From contig CM027379.1 in the NCBI GenBank assembly GCA_015680905.1, positions 31,328,501 to 31,392,500 on the forward strand: a stretch of DNA of 64,000 bases, in the 5' to 3' direction. Shown one piece after another: positions 33,590 to 45,452 of this stretch (position 1 is the stretch's first letter; the number at the start of each line of letters is the position of its first letter). The stretch comes from Coptis chinensis. Its lineage: Eukaryota > Streptophyta > Magnoliopsida > Ranunculales > Ranunculaceae. Below the pieces are notes generated by a model that did no database searches, was not told the origin of the DNA, and was given only the letters and a program-made list of their open reading frames with translations. Both the position numbers and the translations under genes were made by a program.

Positions 33590-33860
33590 TCCGAGTCTCT
33601 CTACCGGGGTGGAGAAGGATGCAGTTAGTAACGATTGTTATCCACTTATTTTTCTCCTCCACTTAATTATGCTTATTTTATTTTTATTTTTTCTAAGGAA
33701 GTTTATTCAATTTGTTTCTCCACGCCTTCACATCCCTGAATATATACGATATCATTACTTGATTTTATGTCCATATTATGGTTTCTGTTCACGTCTCTTC
33801 AAGATGAAGACTAAGAGTTTAGCCCCTCGCTGGGAATTCACAATTCAAAGATGATGGTTT

Positions 33861-34516
33861 GTTTGAGGTCGTGGTGTTGAAACATAACTGATCAATAAAC
33901 ATGGAGTTGGCTTATGAATTTTCTTTACAGATTGTACTTGGTCAGAAGTCCTTGAGGCCTAAACTTCTTACTTTCAAGTTTCAAGGGATTGGATGGGCTT
34001 TAAATTAATATATATATATAAAAGTGAATGAAATGCATTTCTTTTGATATTTGTCTAGGCAAAACTTTCCATGTTTGATGGTTCCCACATGTACAGAGTA
34101 CCTTCAAGCAGATTAATGTTTACAGAGTACCTTCAAGCTGATTAACTAATCATATAATCCCGTACTCACAAAAATGATATTAATGCTAAGTTTGAGGCTG
34201 TGGTGTTGAAACATAACTGATCAATAAACATGGAGTTGGCTTATGAATTTTCTTTACAGATTGTACTTGGTCAGAAGTCCTTGAGGCCTAAACTTCTTAC
34301 TTTCAAGTTTCAAGGGATTGGATGGGCTTTAAATTAATATATATATAAAAGTGAATGAAATGCATTTCTTTTGATATTTGTCTAGGCAAAACTTTCCATG
34401 TTTGATGGTTCCCACATGTACAGAGTACCTTCAAGCAGATTAATGTTTACAGAGTACCTTCAAGCTGATTAACTAATCATATAATCCCGTACTCACAAAA
34501 ATGATATTAATGCTAA
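33861..34516. repeat. Tandem duplication, two units of about 329 bp
   Basis: The unit starting GTTTGAGG at 33861 repeats from 34190. Within each unit the word ACAGAGTACCTTCAAGC also occurs twice. The copies differ at a handful of sites (GGTCGTGG versus GGCTGTGG, a shorter TA run). Confidence 0.92.
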
Positions 34517-35422
34517 TTGAGTAACGATATGGATCGCCTTGTGATTTGATAGTTTACAGATTTTAATATAGGTTGGGTATAATACCTATGTGATTAAATT
34601 ATTTTAATATATTAGTAATCTTTATATATATATAATAGCAGTCCCTTTTCGTGGCCTATGAGAGTGTCCACGTAGGCAAATTTTAAGTACCCTATTTACT
34701 CACGAGAAATCAGGATGGATTATTTGAGTTAAAAAACTGGTGAACACCTTAAAAAGTCTGCAAAACCCACCGTATTTTTTAGCCATGGTTGTGAGCTTTT
34801 CCTTCTCAAGGCTTTCAAGCCACTTATAAAGTTCGATTGTTAGAGTAATCAAACCTAAACCTAAAAACCCCGCAATTTAAATAAAAAACCCCACGAAAAG
34901 TTAAACACTTAGACCCAAAAGAAAAAACAATTAGTCGCATAAAAAAAACCTTTCTTCCCCGTCCATCACTTCTATAAAAAAAAAATTATTTGAATTCGTT
35001 TTTATGCCCAATAGATGCTATGTTTTCATCTTTCTTCTCCAATGAAACCAACTATGCTATCTTCACCATCTCTTTCAAGGTAACCCAGAATCTCTAACTT
35101 TAACGCACTACATCGACTTGCCAGAATTGACATCTCTACAGCTGCAGCAAAATCTACTCACTGTTGGTATCCCGGCTTTTGATCAAGCAACTCTGGAATC
35201 GTCATGATTGCTTTCCTTTGTTATTTTAGGAAAATCAATGTTCTTCAGGGCGATGGAGAGGATGTATCATGTACGGATGTATATCTTTCAATTTCATATT
35301 TTAGATATTAAGAGCAATCATATTTTCTTTTTACACTTTTCAACCACTGTGACTGGAAGTGTTTTAAGCTTTCAAAATTTAGAATTCCATATGGCATTTG
35401 AGGTAATTCCTAGGTGTCACTT

Positions 35423-35492
35423 TTGCTGCGCTATGAGGGTGTCCACGTAGGCAAATTTTAAGTACCCTCTTTACTCACTAGAAATCCGAAGG
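35423..35492 (+). repeat. Third, 5'-less copy of Helitron leader sequence
   Basis: GCTATGAGGGTGTCCACGTA and AATTTTAAGTACCCTCTTTACTCAC match the blocks after 32941 and 34619, but the terminal TC and TA-rich run are missing. Confidence 0.7.
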
Positions 35493-37918
35493 AGAGAGGG
35501 ATTATGAAAAAAATGGAGAAAAAAATTGCATAGATGTCTCCCACTTAGAATGAATCCCGTCTCAAAAACCCACGACTGTTCCCAAAAAAAAAAAAAACAC
35601 ACGACTAAAATTATTATATGAAATTCTACACTTTGGATCTCAGACAAAATTAACCAAGCTAATGTTGATAAATATGAGTCCCATCATCATTATCCAGACG
35701 TTCATGATGCATCTGCTAGCTACTCGAGGTTGCATGGAGCAAAAGAAATTGACATCGAGAAGGCTGCTCAAGATGTTGTGCTTGGTGAACAAGTATGTTG
35801 TTTTTACCTTCTACGTGTTTTGGGCTGTTGGTTATTTAATATCTTACAAGATACCCTTTATTGTTACTGTTTTTCTCATTTCTTGGTATTTGATCATTAG
35901 GAAATAACCACCCAGCAAGTCATACATAACCAGAGGTTAGTCTCGGCTTTGTTCTCTCTCTCTGAGATTATAGTCTAGAAATTGGCATTCCAGCTAAAAA
36001 TGATGGAGTATATATTGTGCGCTTATCTGTGATATCAGACAAGTGAGAGGTGCAACCGGACCTCTGAGGATGGAAAAGATATCCTTTCAGGTTTTGACTC
36101 AAATTTATTGAAGGTATGGTGTACGGCATATTACTGAATCCTTTCAATTGACAATATGCAGTGATTCACACTCCTATGTCTTAAACTCTTAATCAATTTC
36201 TCCGAATTCTTTCCACTTAATTTATTGGATTGGGTTTTTTTTATTGAACCTTTACCCCATTTTGGAATTTAACGATTTTAAATCTAATGATATGCATTTT
36301 GATACTAATGAGTTTTTTTTTTTTTTTTTAGGAATGCTACCCAAAAAAATAAGATTTGTTATATTAACTAAATGAATTGAGTTGATTGATTCTAGAATAA
36401 CTGCAAATCAAGGATTCTACTTGCTGGGATTGGACAACACTTCACCAACTTTTGCTTGACCATCTGAACTTCGCCATGACCTTTAACTTTCATCATGGCT
36501 GTTGCACTTAGGTGAGTACGTGACACTCTAAATTGTTGGTCACTCCTTTTATTATAAAGAACGTCATATTAATACTCTAAATTGTTGTTGTTGAAGAAAC
36601 TTATGCTCCAGATTGGGCTTTGTTAAACACTTAATAATTTCTATTGAAATCATATTTTAAAATACCGTATGGTAATTTCATCATGTTTTAAAGTGAAGGC
36701 AAAGCAGTTGGTTTGGTTTGACGTATGAACTATGAGCTATTGATTCATGACTGCACTTCCAATAGCATGTTAGTATGTACAAGTCATTTTGATTGCTCCT
36801 TTTTCTTACATTTATTTTCTATTGAACTTTTTTTAATCAGTTGATCATTTTAGATCAATAATCAGTTGATTACCTACATAGACTATTGATTCCATAATCT
36901 TCGGGTGCGGCTTGCTTGACTTGGGTAAAAACACCTCTCTCTCTCTCTTCTCTCATCGCCATCACTGAAGAAAAAAAGAAAGCCTCTCACACCTTTATCT
37001 CTTGCTGCAACTTTCTCAAATGGTTTCAATGTCGGCAAGTTTTTTCTCACTCTTCAAAACCCATTAATTTTCATCTCTGTGAGTCAAAGAAATAAACAAT
37101 AGTTTTGATTTTTATTATGCTTATTATTTTATTTGTTTGTGTGACAGATCTTTGAGCGTGATGGAAGTGCAATTGTTGGAAAAAACTGTTTCACAATCGT
37201 AATGAGATGCACGCAGCATTTACATCAATTTTGTTGAGCCTCTCTATGCCTTCTCCATGAAGTTCTTTAAAATTAGTAGGTATTTTCTCATTTAAGTTAT
37301 GTTGCAGTCTTCACAATCAAAGAGATGCATGATTTATAGTACAAGTCTGCTGATTTTTTTTTTCTATCATGTTTTGCAGCATCATTATCCTGAAATTGAA
37401 CAAAAAGTATTTCACACTTGAAGCATGGGAATAAGGCGCATTCAATCCTCATCTTTCTTGGACATTGTAATATTTGTTTCCAATATTTCTTGATGGATAT
37501 CTATGGGCCAGAGCTAGAATTTTCGGTGTGAGTGCTTTAAAATCTATTGTATCCATCTTCCTTTGATTTTTTTTTTTTTATTTTTATTTTTTATGAGTGC
37601 CTCAAGCCTGTATGTATGATTTTATCCGATTCAAGAAATATGATTATTAGGAGAAGCATGTGAAGTAAACGTCACTTTAATCTATGAAAGAGCATGATTT
37701 ATATCTTCTTTTGCGTGTTTATTTTGTCGTACCTATTATTCTAATGACAATGTTTTGTCTACTATGAATCTTTTGTACTTTACTGCTTGGTTTATTTGAT
37801 TCAGTATTGTTTCATCGTTGTTAGTCCTCATTTTCTATTAGAAACCGCGAAGCGGTGCAGACCGACATTAGGTTGGGGCGGCAGAAAAATAAGATTGGAG
37901 AAGAAGACGGAGGTTATT
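35493..37918 (+). other. Helitron interior with one unidentified exon-like stretch
   Basis: At about 35656-35790 a plus frame reads ANVDKYESHHHYPDVHDASA and on to EIDIEKAAQDVVLGEQ, and ends at GTATGTTG, a possible splice donor. It looks like a host exon but I cannot name the gene. Elsewhere there are pyrimidine tracts followed by AG (for example 37330-37380), which could be old introns. No other motif was recognised. Confidence 0.35.
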
Positions 37919-38340
37919 GTGACAGACTATGATGCACAGATACGGGTATAGGTATCAATACGGCGACACCGATACGGGGTACGATACGGCTATTTTGAAA
38001 TATTAGGATACGGGTACGGCCTATGGGTACGACTAATTAATATGAATATTTTAAAATATATGTGTATTATGAAAATTATGTTAGTAGTTCTTTGAGTAAA
38101 GTTGATCAGGAACATGTGAAAAACCATTATAACACATGTCAAAGTCAATACAACTTGAAGCCTCAAGAACAATTTATATTTCAATGGAGTAGAATTATCG
38201 GATTAGGTCTATTTCAGGGATTCCAGTACCCTAGAAGGCTAGAAGTATCCTAGAAGTATCCAGTACCTGTATCGGTATCGTACTTGACCGATACAGGTGC
38301 AATGGCATTTTAGGAGTATCCGTGCATCATAGGTGACAGA
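37919..38340. mobile_element. hAT-like miniature element, 406 bp, 8-bp target duplication
   Basis: Terminal inverted repeats CTATGATGCAC (37927) and GTGCATCATAG (ending 38332), with GTGACAGA duplicated exactly at 37919-37926 and 38333-38340. Subterminal GATACGGG/TATCGGTATCG words face each other. There is no transposase frame. It is nested within the Helitron. Confidence 0.9.
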
Positions 38341-39659
38341 CAAAATTTTTTTTTTGCTTACGTTAGTACAAAAGTTTTGTCGATAAAAGAAGGGAGAGGA
38401 GAGGAGAGAGACTGGAGACGCCAACGGGTGACGATCAATATTTGGAAAAGAATTTCTGATTTGTTTTGTTGAATTTGAAGGGAGGAAGAGGAAGAGTGTG
38501 ATAGACACTTTATGAGTGACGGACACACAAATGTTTTTTAGCCTCCCAATCCCAAGAGACCGACATAGTTCCTGAATTTTATTACTAGAGCAATTCTAAA
38601 TAGGTGAGAGGACTATTCTCTATTCAACAGTCGTTCGAAGAAGTTGAAGAGAGAGAGCACCACATTTGGTCTATTATTACCTTTTTGGATGGTTAATTAC
38701 TGTTCTTGAATTGACCTATAAATTGATACTTAGAAAGTTACTACGTATCATTCTCATGGTTTTAAAAAGTCAGGTTGTGGAAACCCTTAATATTCAAATA
38801 CCAAAATCTTACTCAATCGCCTTCAAGAATTTCTCCGTCAATATCTTAAGTATTGTGTGGCGAAACAATATACTCATGCTAGCTATATATGGGAACATAT
38901 TATCTCTTCACAGTGGTATCTTTGCATTTGAAGTTAAAGAGCATGCACATACTGAGGATGTATCGGTTTTGGCATTATTTTGACTTTGTACCAATTTTGT
39001 TTTGCTGGGTAAGATATCCGTTGACTTTTGTACCAAGACTATCATTCTAGGACGTGAATTGCAATGCATTCTAGGACTATCGGTTTTGTATTGGTTAGCT
39101 ATATGTGGTTTTGCATTTCACTTAACCACATGTGAAACATTTGTAGTTGCGGTAAGAAACCCTCTCTATAGAGTTCTTAGTTTGTTAGTTGTTGTAGTTT
39201 TGCTACGTTACCATCAATCTCATTGCATTTTCCCTCCCTTTCAATGACTACTTCCCTCTCTGAACTGTCTTTTATGTAACTAACCTATTTACATTTATTG
39301 TATTTAGAATGAAAAACAAATGATTGTGCCATGTGGAGTCTTATTCATCAAACACTTTTTGTTAACAGTGAAAGGTTATCAACAGGATAAAGAACTTTAG
39401 TCGAAATGTAGTTTGAAACATCTGTGAAGAAGAAGGCATGATACATCTCACGCTCTCATTATTTGGATATTTGGATAAGTATTCACATTCCAGACATTGT
39501 TTGGGATTTCAGACAGGTATATGTCTCCTTACATCTCCCTGAAATTTCGAAATTAGTTCTAATTTATACAAACATCTTAGTTTTTTTCCTTTCACAAACA
39601 GCGTACGACATAGAGTACTCTTTGGTTTTTCTATTTTAGAATTTTATGGACTGATGTAG
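38341..39659. other. Helitron interior, no recognised gene
   Basis: Open plus frames at 38666-38983 and 39002-39247 have no motif I recognise and may be chance. A purine-rich GAGAG tract lies near 38390-38415. Confidence 0.4.
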
Positions 39660-39765
39660 ATGGAATTTGACAAAGAAAAGAAAATTCTTTCCATTTTTGA
39701 TTGCGGTATTGGAATGACAAAAGAGGTCAAGAACCAAGGAACCATTGCAAAATCTGGAACTTCAG
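39660..39765 (+). pseudogene. GRP94/endoplasmin (HSP90 family) exon fragment
   Basis: The translation [20 protein letters not shown], then [12 protein letters not shown], matches the N-terminal ATP-binding motif of HSP90, with the ER-type (GRP94) wording before it. The conserved DRGIGMTKEDLIKNLGTIAK reads with R to C and a loss of about three residues after KE. It ends at a plausible splice donor TTCAG|GTAGGT. GRP94 is the ER lumen chaperone; only this one exon is recognisable, so it is a captured or dead fragment. Flanks show no other HSP90 exon. Confidence 0.78.
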
Positions 39766-40595
39766 GTAGGTAACTAATCAATTTATATATCCATTTCTTC
39801 CGTTTTGATTTTTCCAAAAAAACGGAATACTCTTATAGAATTCTGAGATGAACTACGATGTTGGTTCAATGGTGTCAAAGAATTCTAAGATGTATTCTAT
39901 TCTAATCTGGAATCCCGTTACATGTTGCTTTTTCCAGAATAAAAATTAGAAGAATGGGTGCGTAACACCGTAAGCAAATTTTTAACTTGAGAATGTAGGT
40001 TGTCAAGAAGAGATGGGAAGGAGAAACTATCACTACATAAGATTTCTTTGAAATTCAATTCTATTGATCCATGGGGTGCAATGACAAAGGAAGATTCTGA
40101 AGTGTCGTTCTCATTCAATGCAAATGAATCAGGTCAGCTTTTTGAACCTATGAGTCTATGATAGACATTCAGCCCATGTTATTAAAATGTGTTAAGTTAG
40201 GCCTATCATTTATTTTTATTATTATTGTTTTATTCTTTTTGTATATATGTAAAATGTTAAACACAATATTGTGGGATGGACGTCCACCGCACCACCCATA
40301 TGGTTTGGAGATGGTGGAAGGTATTAATTGCTATATGTGGAAGTGGTTGACTCATGTTATTGAGTTTCAACATTATCTGCAGATACATCAGTTAGTGATC
40401 AAGAGCAATTCCATTAGAAGTATTAGGACCAGGAGGTACCCAACACCTAACAAATAAACTGTGCATTATTCATATACATAAAATAATTGTTAAAGAAGAC
40501 CCTTTGAACGGGGTTGAAAGCCCACGTAGGACGTTCTTTGAACAATCTAGCTGCTTCATTTCAACAGTAGAAAACTAAGGTACCATAGCTCTTCA

Positions 40596-40737
40596 GAATT
40601 GATGTACTTGGTTTTCAATTGTTAATCCTTATTGCCAAGAACCATATGGCTGGCTTGCTGCTTTATGTACTTAACAAGGTTTAGATTGATGTAATTGGTT
40701 TTCAATTGTTAATCCTTATTGCTAAGAACCATATGGT
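40596..40737. repeat. Short tandem duplication, about 86-bp period
   Basis: ATTGATGTA(C/A)TTGGTTTTCAATTG and the following CTTATTGC(C/T)AAGAACCATATGG occur at about 40598 and 40684. Confidence 0.85.
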
Positions 40738-41174
40738 CGCTACTGAAACTCTTAAAGATCCTTGGGTGATTCTATATTCAACATTGACTCTATACTGTAG
40801 TATAGGGAGACTGTGCAATGTCCAGTGACCTATGAAACTTGGTGCATGAGCAGATGAAGCATTTATATGTTTTTACACACTGGGGGTGGATTAAAGAGGT
40901 TGCTTGATTAACATTTCATCCATTATAAGAATAGTTGCAAACCCAAGAGAAAGGATGCTTTTGAGTAAAAAGCCTGATTTTGCGTTAGTGATTGGGATTC
41001 CCAACTTTTCTATATATAAGCATCATAGTTGGATCCTGCTATGTACATAAAGTACTAACTGTATTACCTATTTAGTGACAAAAAAAAACTGTACTACCAA
41101 TGGATGAGGGAAGAAGAGGAACTTCCAAGTCTCTTTTCTTCCTACTTTTATTTGTTTTCTTCTTTGGTGTTCAG

Positions 41175-43078
41175 ATTGATGGGTATCCCAACCACGAGGA
41201 TGCTCTATCCAAAGCTATCTTATTTTTTCAGGGCTAAAGGTCTGGAAACCTTCCCCCAGATCAAGAACTCACATGGAGGTCCAATTCGAATATCGATGGC
41301 TTGACCGCACACGCGTCGTCATTGTGTTGTTGTTTTTGTTTACTTCTCCCTTAGTAATATCATGCATTCAGTGCTTATTGCTTAAAATCACGAGTTTCCT
41401 TCCACATTGTCTTCGTACTAAATATTCAGTTTATGCGGAGAGTGTTGTTGCTAGACATTGTATCTCTAACATCTTCTCTGCTAGATATTTAGGTTGATCT
41501 AAGAGGCGGTTACTATGATACTGGAGACAATGTTAAGTTCAACTTCCCTATGGCATTCACAACTACTATGTTGTCATGGAGTTCATGGGAATATGGTGGG
41601 CGCATGGGGAGCCAATTAGGAAGTGCTAGAGGTGCCATTCGGTGGGCAACAGACTACCTTCTCAAGTGTGCTCTTCTACTCCGTGCAAGCTTTATATAGG
41701 AGTTGGTGATCCTAATGCTGATCACAAGTGTTGGGAGCGGCCAGAGGACATGGACACAGTTCGAAGTGTGTAATCCAGGCTCTGATGTAGCACGCGCTGC
41801 TGCGTCCATGGTGTTCCGTAAAGTTGGCCCTTTATACTCAAAGTTGCTTCTAAAGACATCAAAGAAGGTAATGCAGATTAAGCAAAGCATTACGTATGCA
41901 CATAGTGACTCACTTGGTTCATTTGTATGCCCGCTTTTCTTGCTTTCATATTCGGGATACAAGGTAAGAAGTTTATATGTATTTAACATATTTTGTCAAT
42001 ATTTATATCAGGTAATTGTTTAAATTTTCAGTCAACTAAGGCATATGGTCTAAAAGAAAGAACTTTTAACATCAACATTGAGTAAAGGGGCACTAACTGA
42101 AAAAATGATCTTATTTCTATTACAAATGGTTAAAATCCCGATGTAGATGACAATATATTACCACTTTTCTTTGAAGCATAAACGATTATTCTTTTGTGGT
42201 TAGCATTTTTGATTGTTTAAATTACAAGGATGAGCTAATATGGGGAGCTGCTTGGCTGCTAAGGGCAACAAATAATGTTTCTTATCTCAATCTATTGAAA
42301 TCATTAGGGGGTATTGACGGAACTGATATCTTCAGTTGGGATAGCAAATTTGCTAGAGCAAGTGTTCTTCTATCATATCAAGAGTAAGTTTCAAGAAAAA
42401 TAGAGAAACATATCATACATACAGTTGTGATATGAAAGTGAAATGTGTCTTAATAGGAAGCTGGCTAAAGTATCATCGATCTAACAGTTTTCATATTTCT
42501 TTGATTGGATTTACCGAGCTTTGTTGAGTAAGGACAAGTCCTTTGAGCAATACAAACTGCAAGCCGAAGATTTCATGTGCAGAATTCTACCAAACTCTCC
42601 CTCTACAAGCACACAATACACCAACGGTATAAAAGGTCATTGCATTATCACAATTTGGAAACTTGATTGAACATCACTGATCAGTGCTCAGATATCACTA
42701 AAATGGTTCCAACAATTCAAAACTAATACAAGTTTGGCACTTAGAGACCAAAACAACGGAGCAAAAAAATCGAAACAAGGTGTAATTATTGTTCTTTAAG
42801 AGAGAACATAGGCCCTTAAAACAAGTTATATATAGTCCACTGACTTAGTAATTTCGATCCAATAACTAGCTAATGATAAAATGATCTGAATTGCAGGGGG
42901 TCTCATGTACAAACTAAGTCAAAGCAATCTTCAGTATGTTACATCAATAACCTTCTTACTCGATACATATGCAAAATACATGCTCTCTGCACGCCCGAAC
43001 TTTTAATTGCAGGAACATGTTGGTCACACCAAGCACCCTGAGGAACATAGCAAAGAGGCAGGCGTGTCGTACGTACAT
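41175..43078 (+). pseudogene. GH9 endo-1,4-beta-glucanase fragment with introns
   Basis: Exons in order: 41175-41310 (HEDALSKAILFFQG, LPPDQELTWR; an in-frame TAA at 41235 replaces Gln), 41493-41962 ([18 protein letters not shown] with the catalytic-base Asp region, [41 protein letters not shown]), 42229-42383 ([26 protein letters not shown]), 42518-42626 (QYKLQAEDFMCRILPNSPST), 42897-42998 (GGLMYKLSQSNLQYVTS) and 43013-43078 (VTPSTLRNIAKRQ). Introns keep GT and AG borders and phase. Frameshifts lie near 41690 and 41770. The N-terminal signal region and the C-terminal catalytic Glu part are missing. GH9 enzymes act on cell-wall glucans. Confidence 0.88.
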
Positions 43079-43458
43079 ATGTTTGTGTACGTAAAGAAGG
43101 CATATGCAAACGCCTGTATACATATTACTAGGACTTGGTGCATGAATTTAAGACTAACCATTGTTATGTCATGTGCCGGCACTATATTCAATATATATGT
43201 GTAATACGTAGGTAATAGAAGACCTAACTTTGAGTTAGAGCTCTATAAATATCTAAAGTCTAAATGCTACATTATAATTACAATTATACTACATTAAAAA
43301 AAAAAAAAAAAAAAACAAACAAACTTTATACTCATGTACGTATTGATTTTTTTTTTTAAAATTACATTGCATGATAAATTCAAATAAAATTATGTTAATG
43401 ATAATTAATTAATGAACCAATAATAATTAAGTCTTTTTTAATCAATATCATTAAACGC

Positions 43459-43490
43459 AACCCGTTTGTAGGACGGGTTCAAAAACTAGT
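43459..43490 (+). other. Helitron 3' terminus (hairpin + CTAGT)
   Basis: A perfect 7-bp stem AACCCGT/ACGGGTT with a 7-base loop is followed six bases later by CTAGT and a T at the insertion site. Confidence 0.88.
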
Positions 43491-44109
43491 TTAACCTAAT
43501 AAAGGCATTACTATGGTTACTCAACTTTAGTATTGTTATGACACCTTATTGCACTAGATAGCACGTCAAATAAGATGCTTCAGTAATCGATCTGTTTGAA
43601 CTTTCTCTTTCCACGGAACAATGGTTCCTAAGATTGGATCCCAGGCAAACAGTTTTCAGGCATATATATATCAGTGAAAACTGTCCTAGGGGACCATGAG
43701 CTCTGGTTTTCGCTCGCCAGTCCACCATAAAATGGCCTGGAAATATAATGCCAATTTAGAAGACAATCGTTACAAGCGAGGCAAGGACGCAAGGTATATT
43801 GTGTATGCGAGGGTCAATTTATTTAAAATAGATGCCACGTTACATTTTGTTTGATCACACAGAATGCATTACCTGTACTTTCATCCAAAAATATGTAAAT
43901 AAATAAATAAAATTTATCGGCATTCCTCATCTGTTTCGTGGAACACGACTACACAAGATTACTCCAAACCTTTTAAGAGAATATAGCTCCATGAATTTTT
44001 TTTCTTCTGAAACTAACCAAAAAACATACGCTTTATTTGATGGTATGTTATGAGCAACACATGCCATGCCTTAATGGAGAGCTAGAACATTAATGGCAAT
44101 ACATATAGA
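43491..44109. other. No recognisable feature
   Basis: AT-rich flank of the Helitron. No supported gene is seen. Confidence 0.5.
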
Positions 44110-45452
44110 GTCCTGTATTGGGCGCCACATGAATTGGAATATTGGGCAGTCTCCAGTCCAAGCCCAAACAGCGAAGTCCAAAGCAAGCCCAATACACCCC
44201 CCACACCTTCAACGCATACCGGTTACTCAACCTTTTCTAACTGGTCATCTCTCTCATAAGTCTAACAAAAAACCCAAAACCAAAAACAAAACAAACCAAA
44301 AACAAAACTTGATTTTGTATATTCTAACCGCCATTGTTAACACTCATTGTAGACGTTGAGTTTGGGCGACATTGTGGAGTTGAGTTTGAGAGTTGGAGTT
44401 TGGAGATTTTGACTTTGTTGATTCAATTGGGTTGTTGTGGAGTGCAGACAAGGATAGTTTCAGTTTCGAATATCAATTATTGTGAGTGCATTTTGTTTAA
44501 TTTTTTTTTAATTCAACTCTATCTAGTTTCTCAATTTGTGGTGTTTATTGTTGAATAATAAGTATGGTTGTTATTGTTGAATAATTTGTAGTTTCTATTG
44601 TTGATTATTATACAATGCAAGTTGTTTGAACTCCAAAGCGAAGTATTGTTTAAAACATTGAAACAACCCACTAAGGTCGTTTTGAAGATGCCCCAAGCGA
44701 CCCATTGAGGTCGCTTTGAATGTTTTTTTTTTTTTTTTTAATATTCTTGAATATTCTTTGTATGAGTTGTATGAGTTAATACAAGATTTAGAGTTAGAAA
44801 TAGAGTTGAGTGTTTGTAGTGTTTGAGTGTTTATGTATTTCAATTACCCATTTTAGAGTGTTTGTATTTTGTGGCATTTATAATGTCGAAAGAATTGTAA
44901 TTTAGTTCGAAATGTAGAAAGCATTGTAATTTATCTGGAAATGTAGAAATAATTGTATTCTGTATACTTTCACTGATTTACGAGCAATGTACCTTGTCGA
45001 ATACGTTGAAATGGTGAATATATGGAAACTTAATTTGAGTACGTAGTAATGCAATGTCTAGTTTAATACCAGAGTTTGTTGGTTAGTTTTAGAATCTTCA
45101 GTTACTTGATTTGTCGATAAATGAATTTTATGGAATTATATTTGGTGCATTGTTGAAGCATTGTTTTAAGACTAGGTTCATTTGTACTGAATATAGCAAT
45201 TTATCTAGTTCGATTGCATTATCTATTGGAAATTGTTTGAATTTAATGGTGTTTGATTTTTCTTTTAATAATCTTAGTGGTCGGTATACCAATTATGGCA
45301 TTTGTTTCGTTGCGAAGTAATTCTTGTTGGAATTTTTGGAAGTTTTGGAATTGTAATAGTAGTGTTAAAAATCAGAATATGATTTAGATTTGATTTAGAT
45401 TTGATTAAACTTATTATAGTTACTAATACTTGTTTTATTTTTCTTTGTAGCA

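Larger units (their letters stand above)
34619..43490 (+). mobile_element. Helitron carrying captured host gene fragments
   Basis: The proposed 5' end is TCTTTATATATATATAATAG at 34619 (after A34618). The 3' end is a 7-bp GC-rich hairpin AACCCGT/ACGGGTT (43459-43479), CAAAAA, then CTAGT ending at 43490 before T. These are the classic Helitron termini and A|T insertion site. No Rep/helicase is seen inside, so it would be non-autonomous. It holds a GRP94 exon (39660-39765) and ordered GH9 endoglucanase exons (41175-43078) in sense orientation. Whether this 5' end or the one at 32941 belongs to the 3' end is not certain. Confidence 0.65.
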
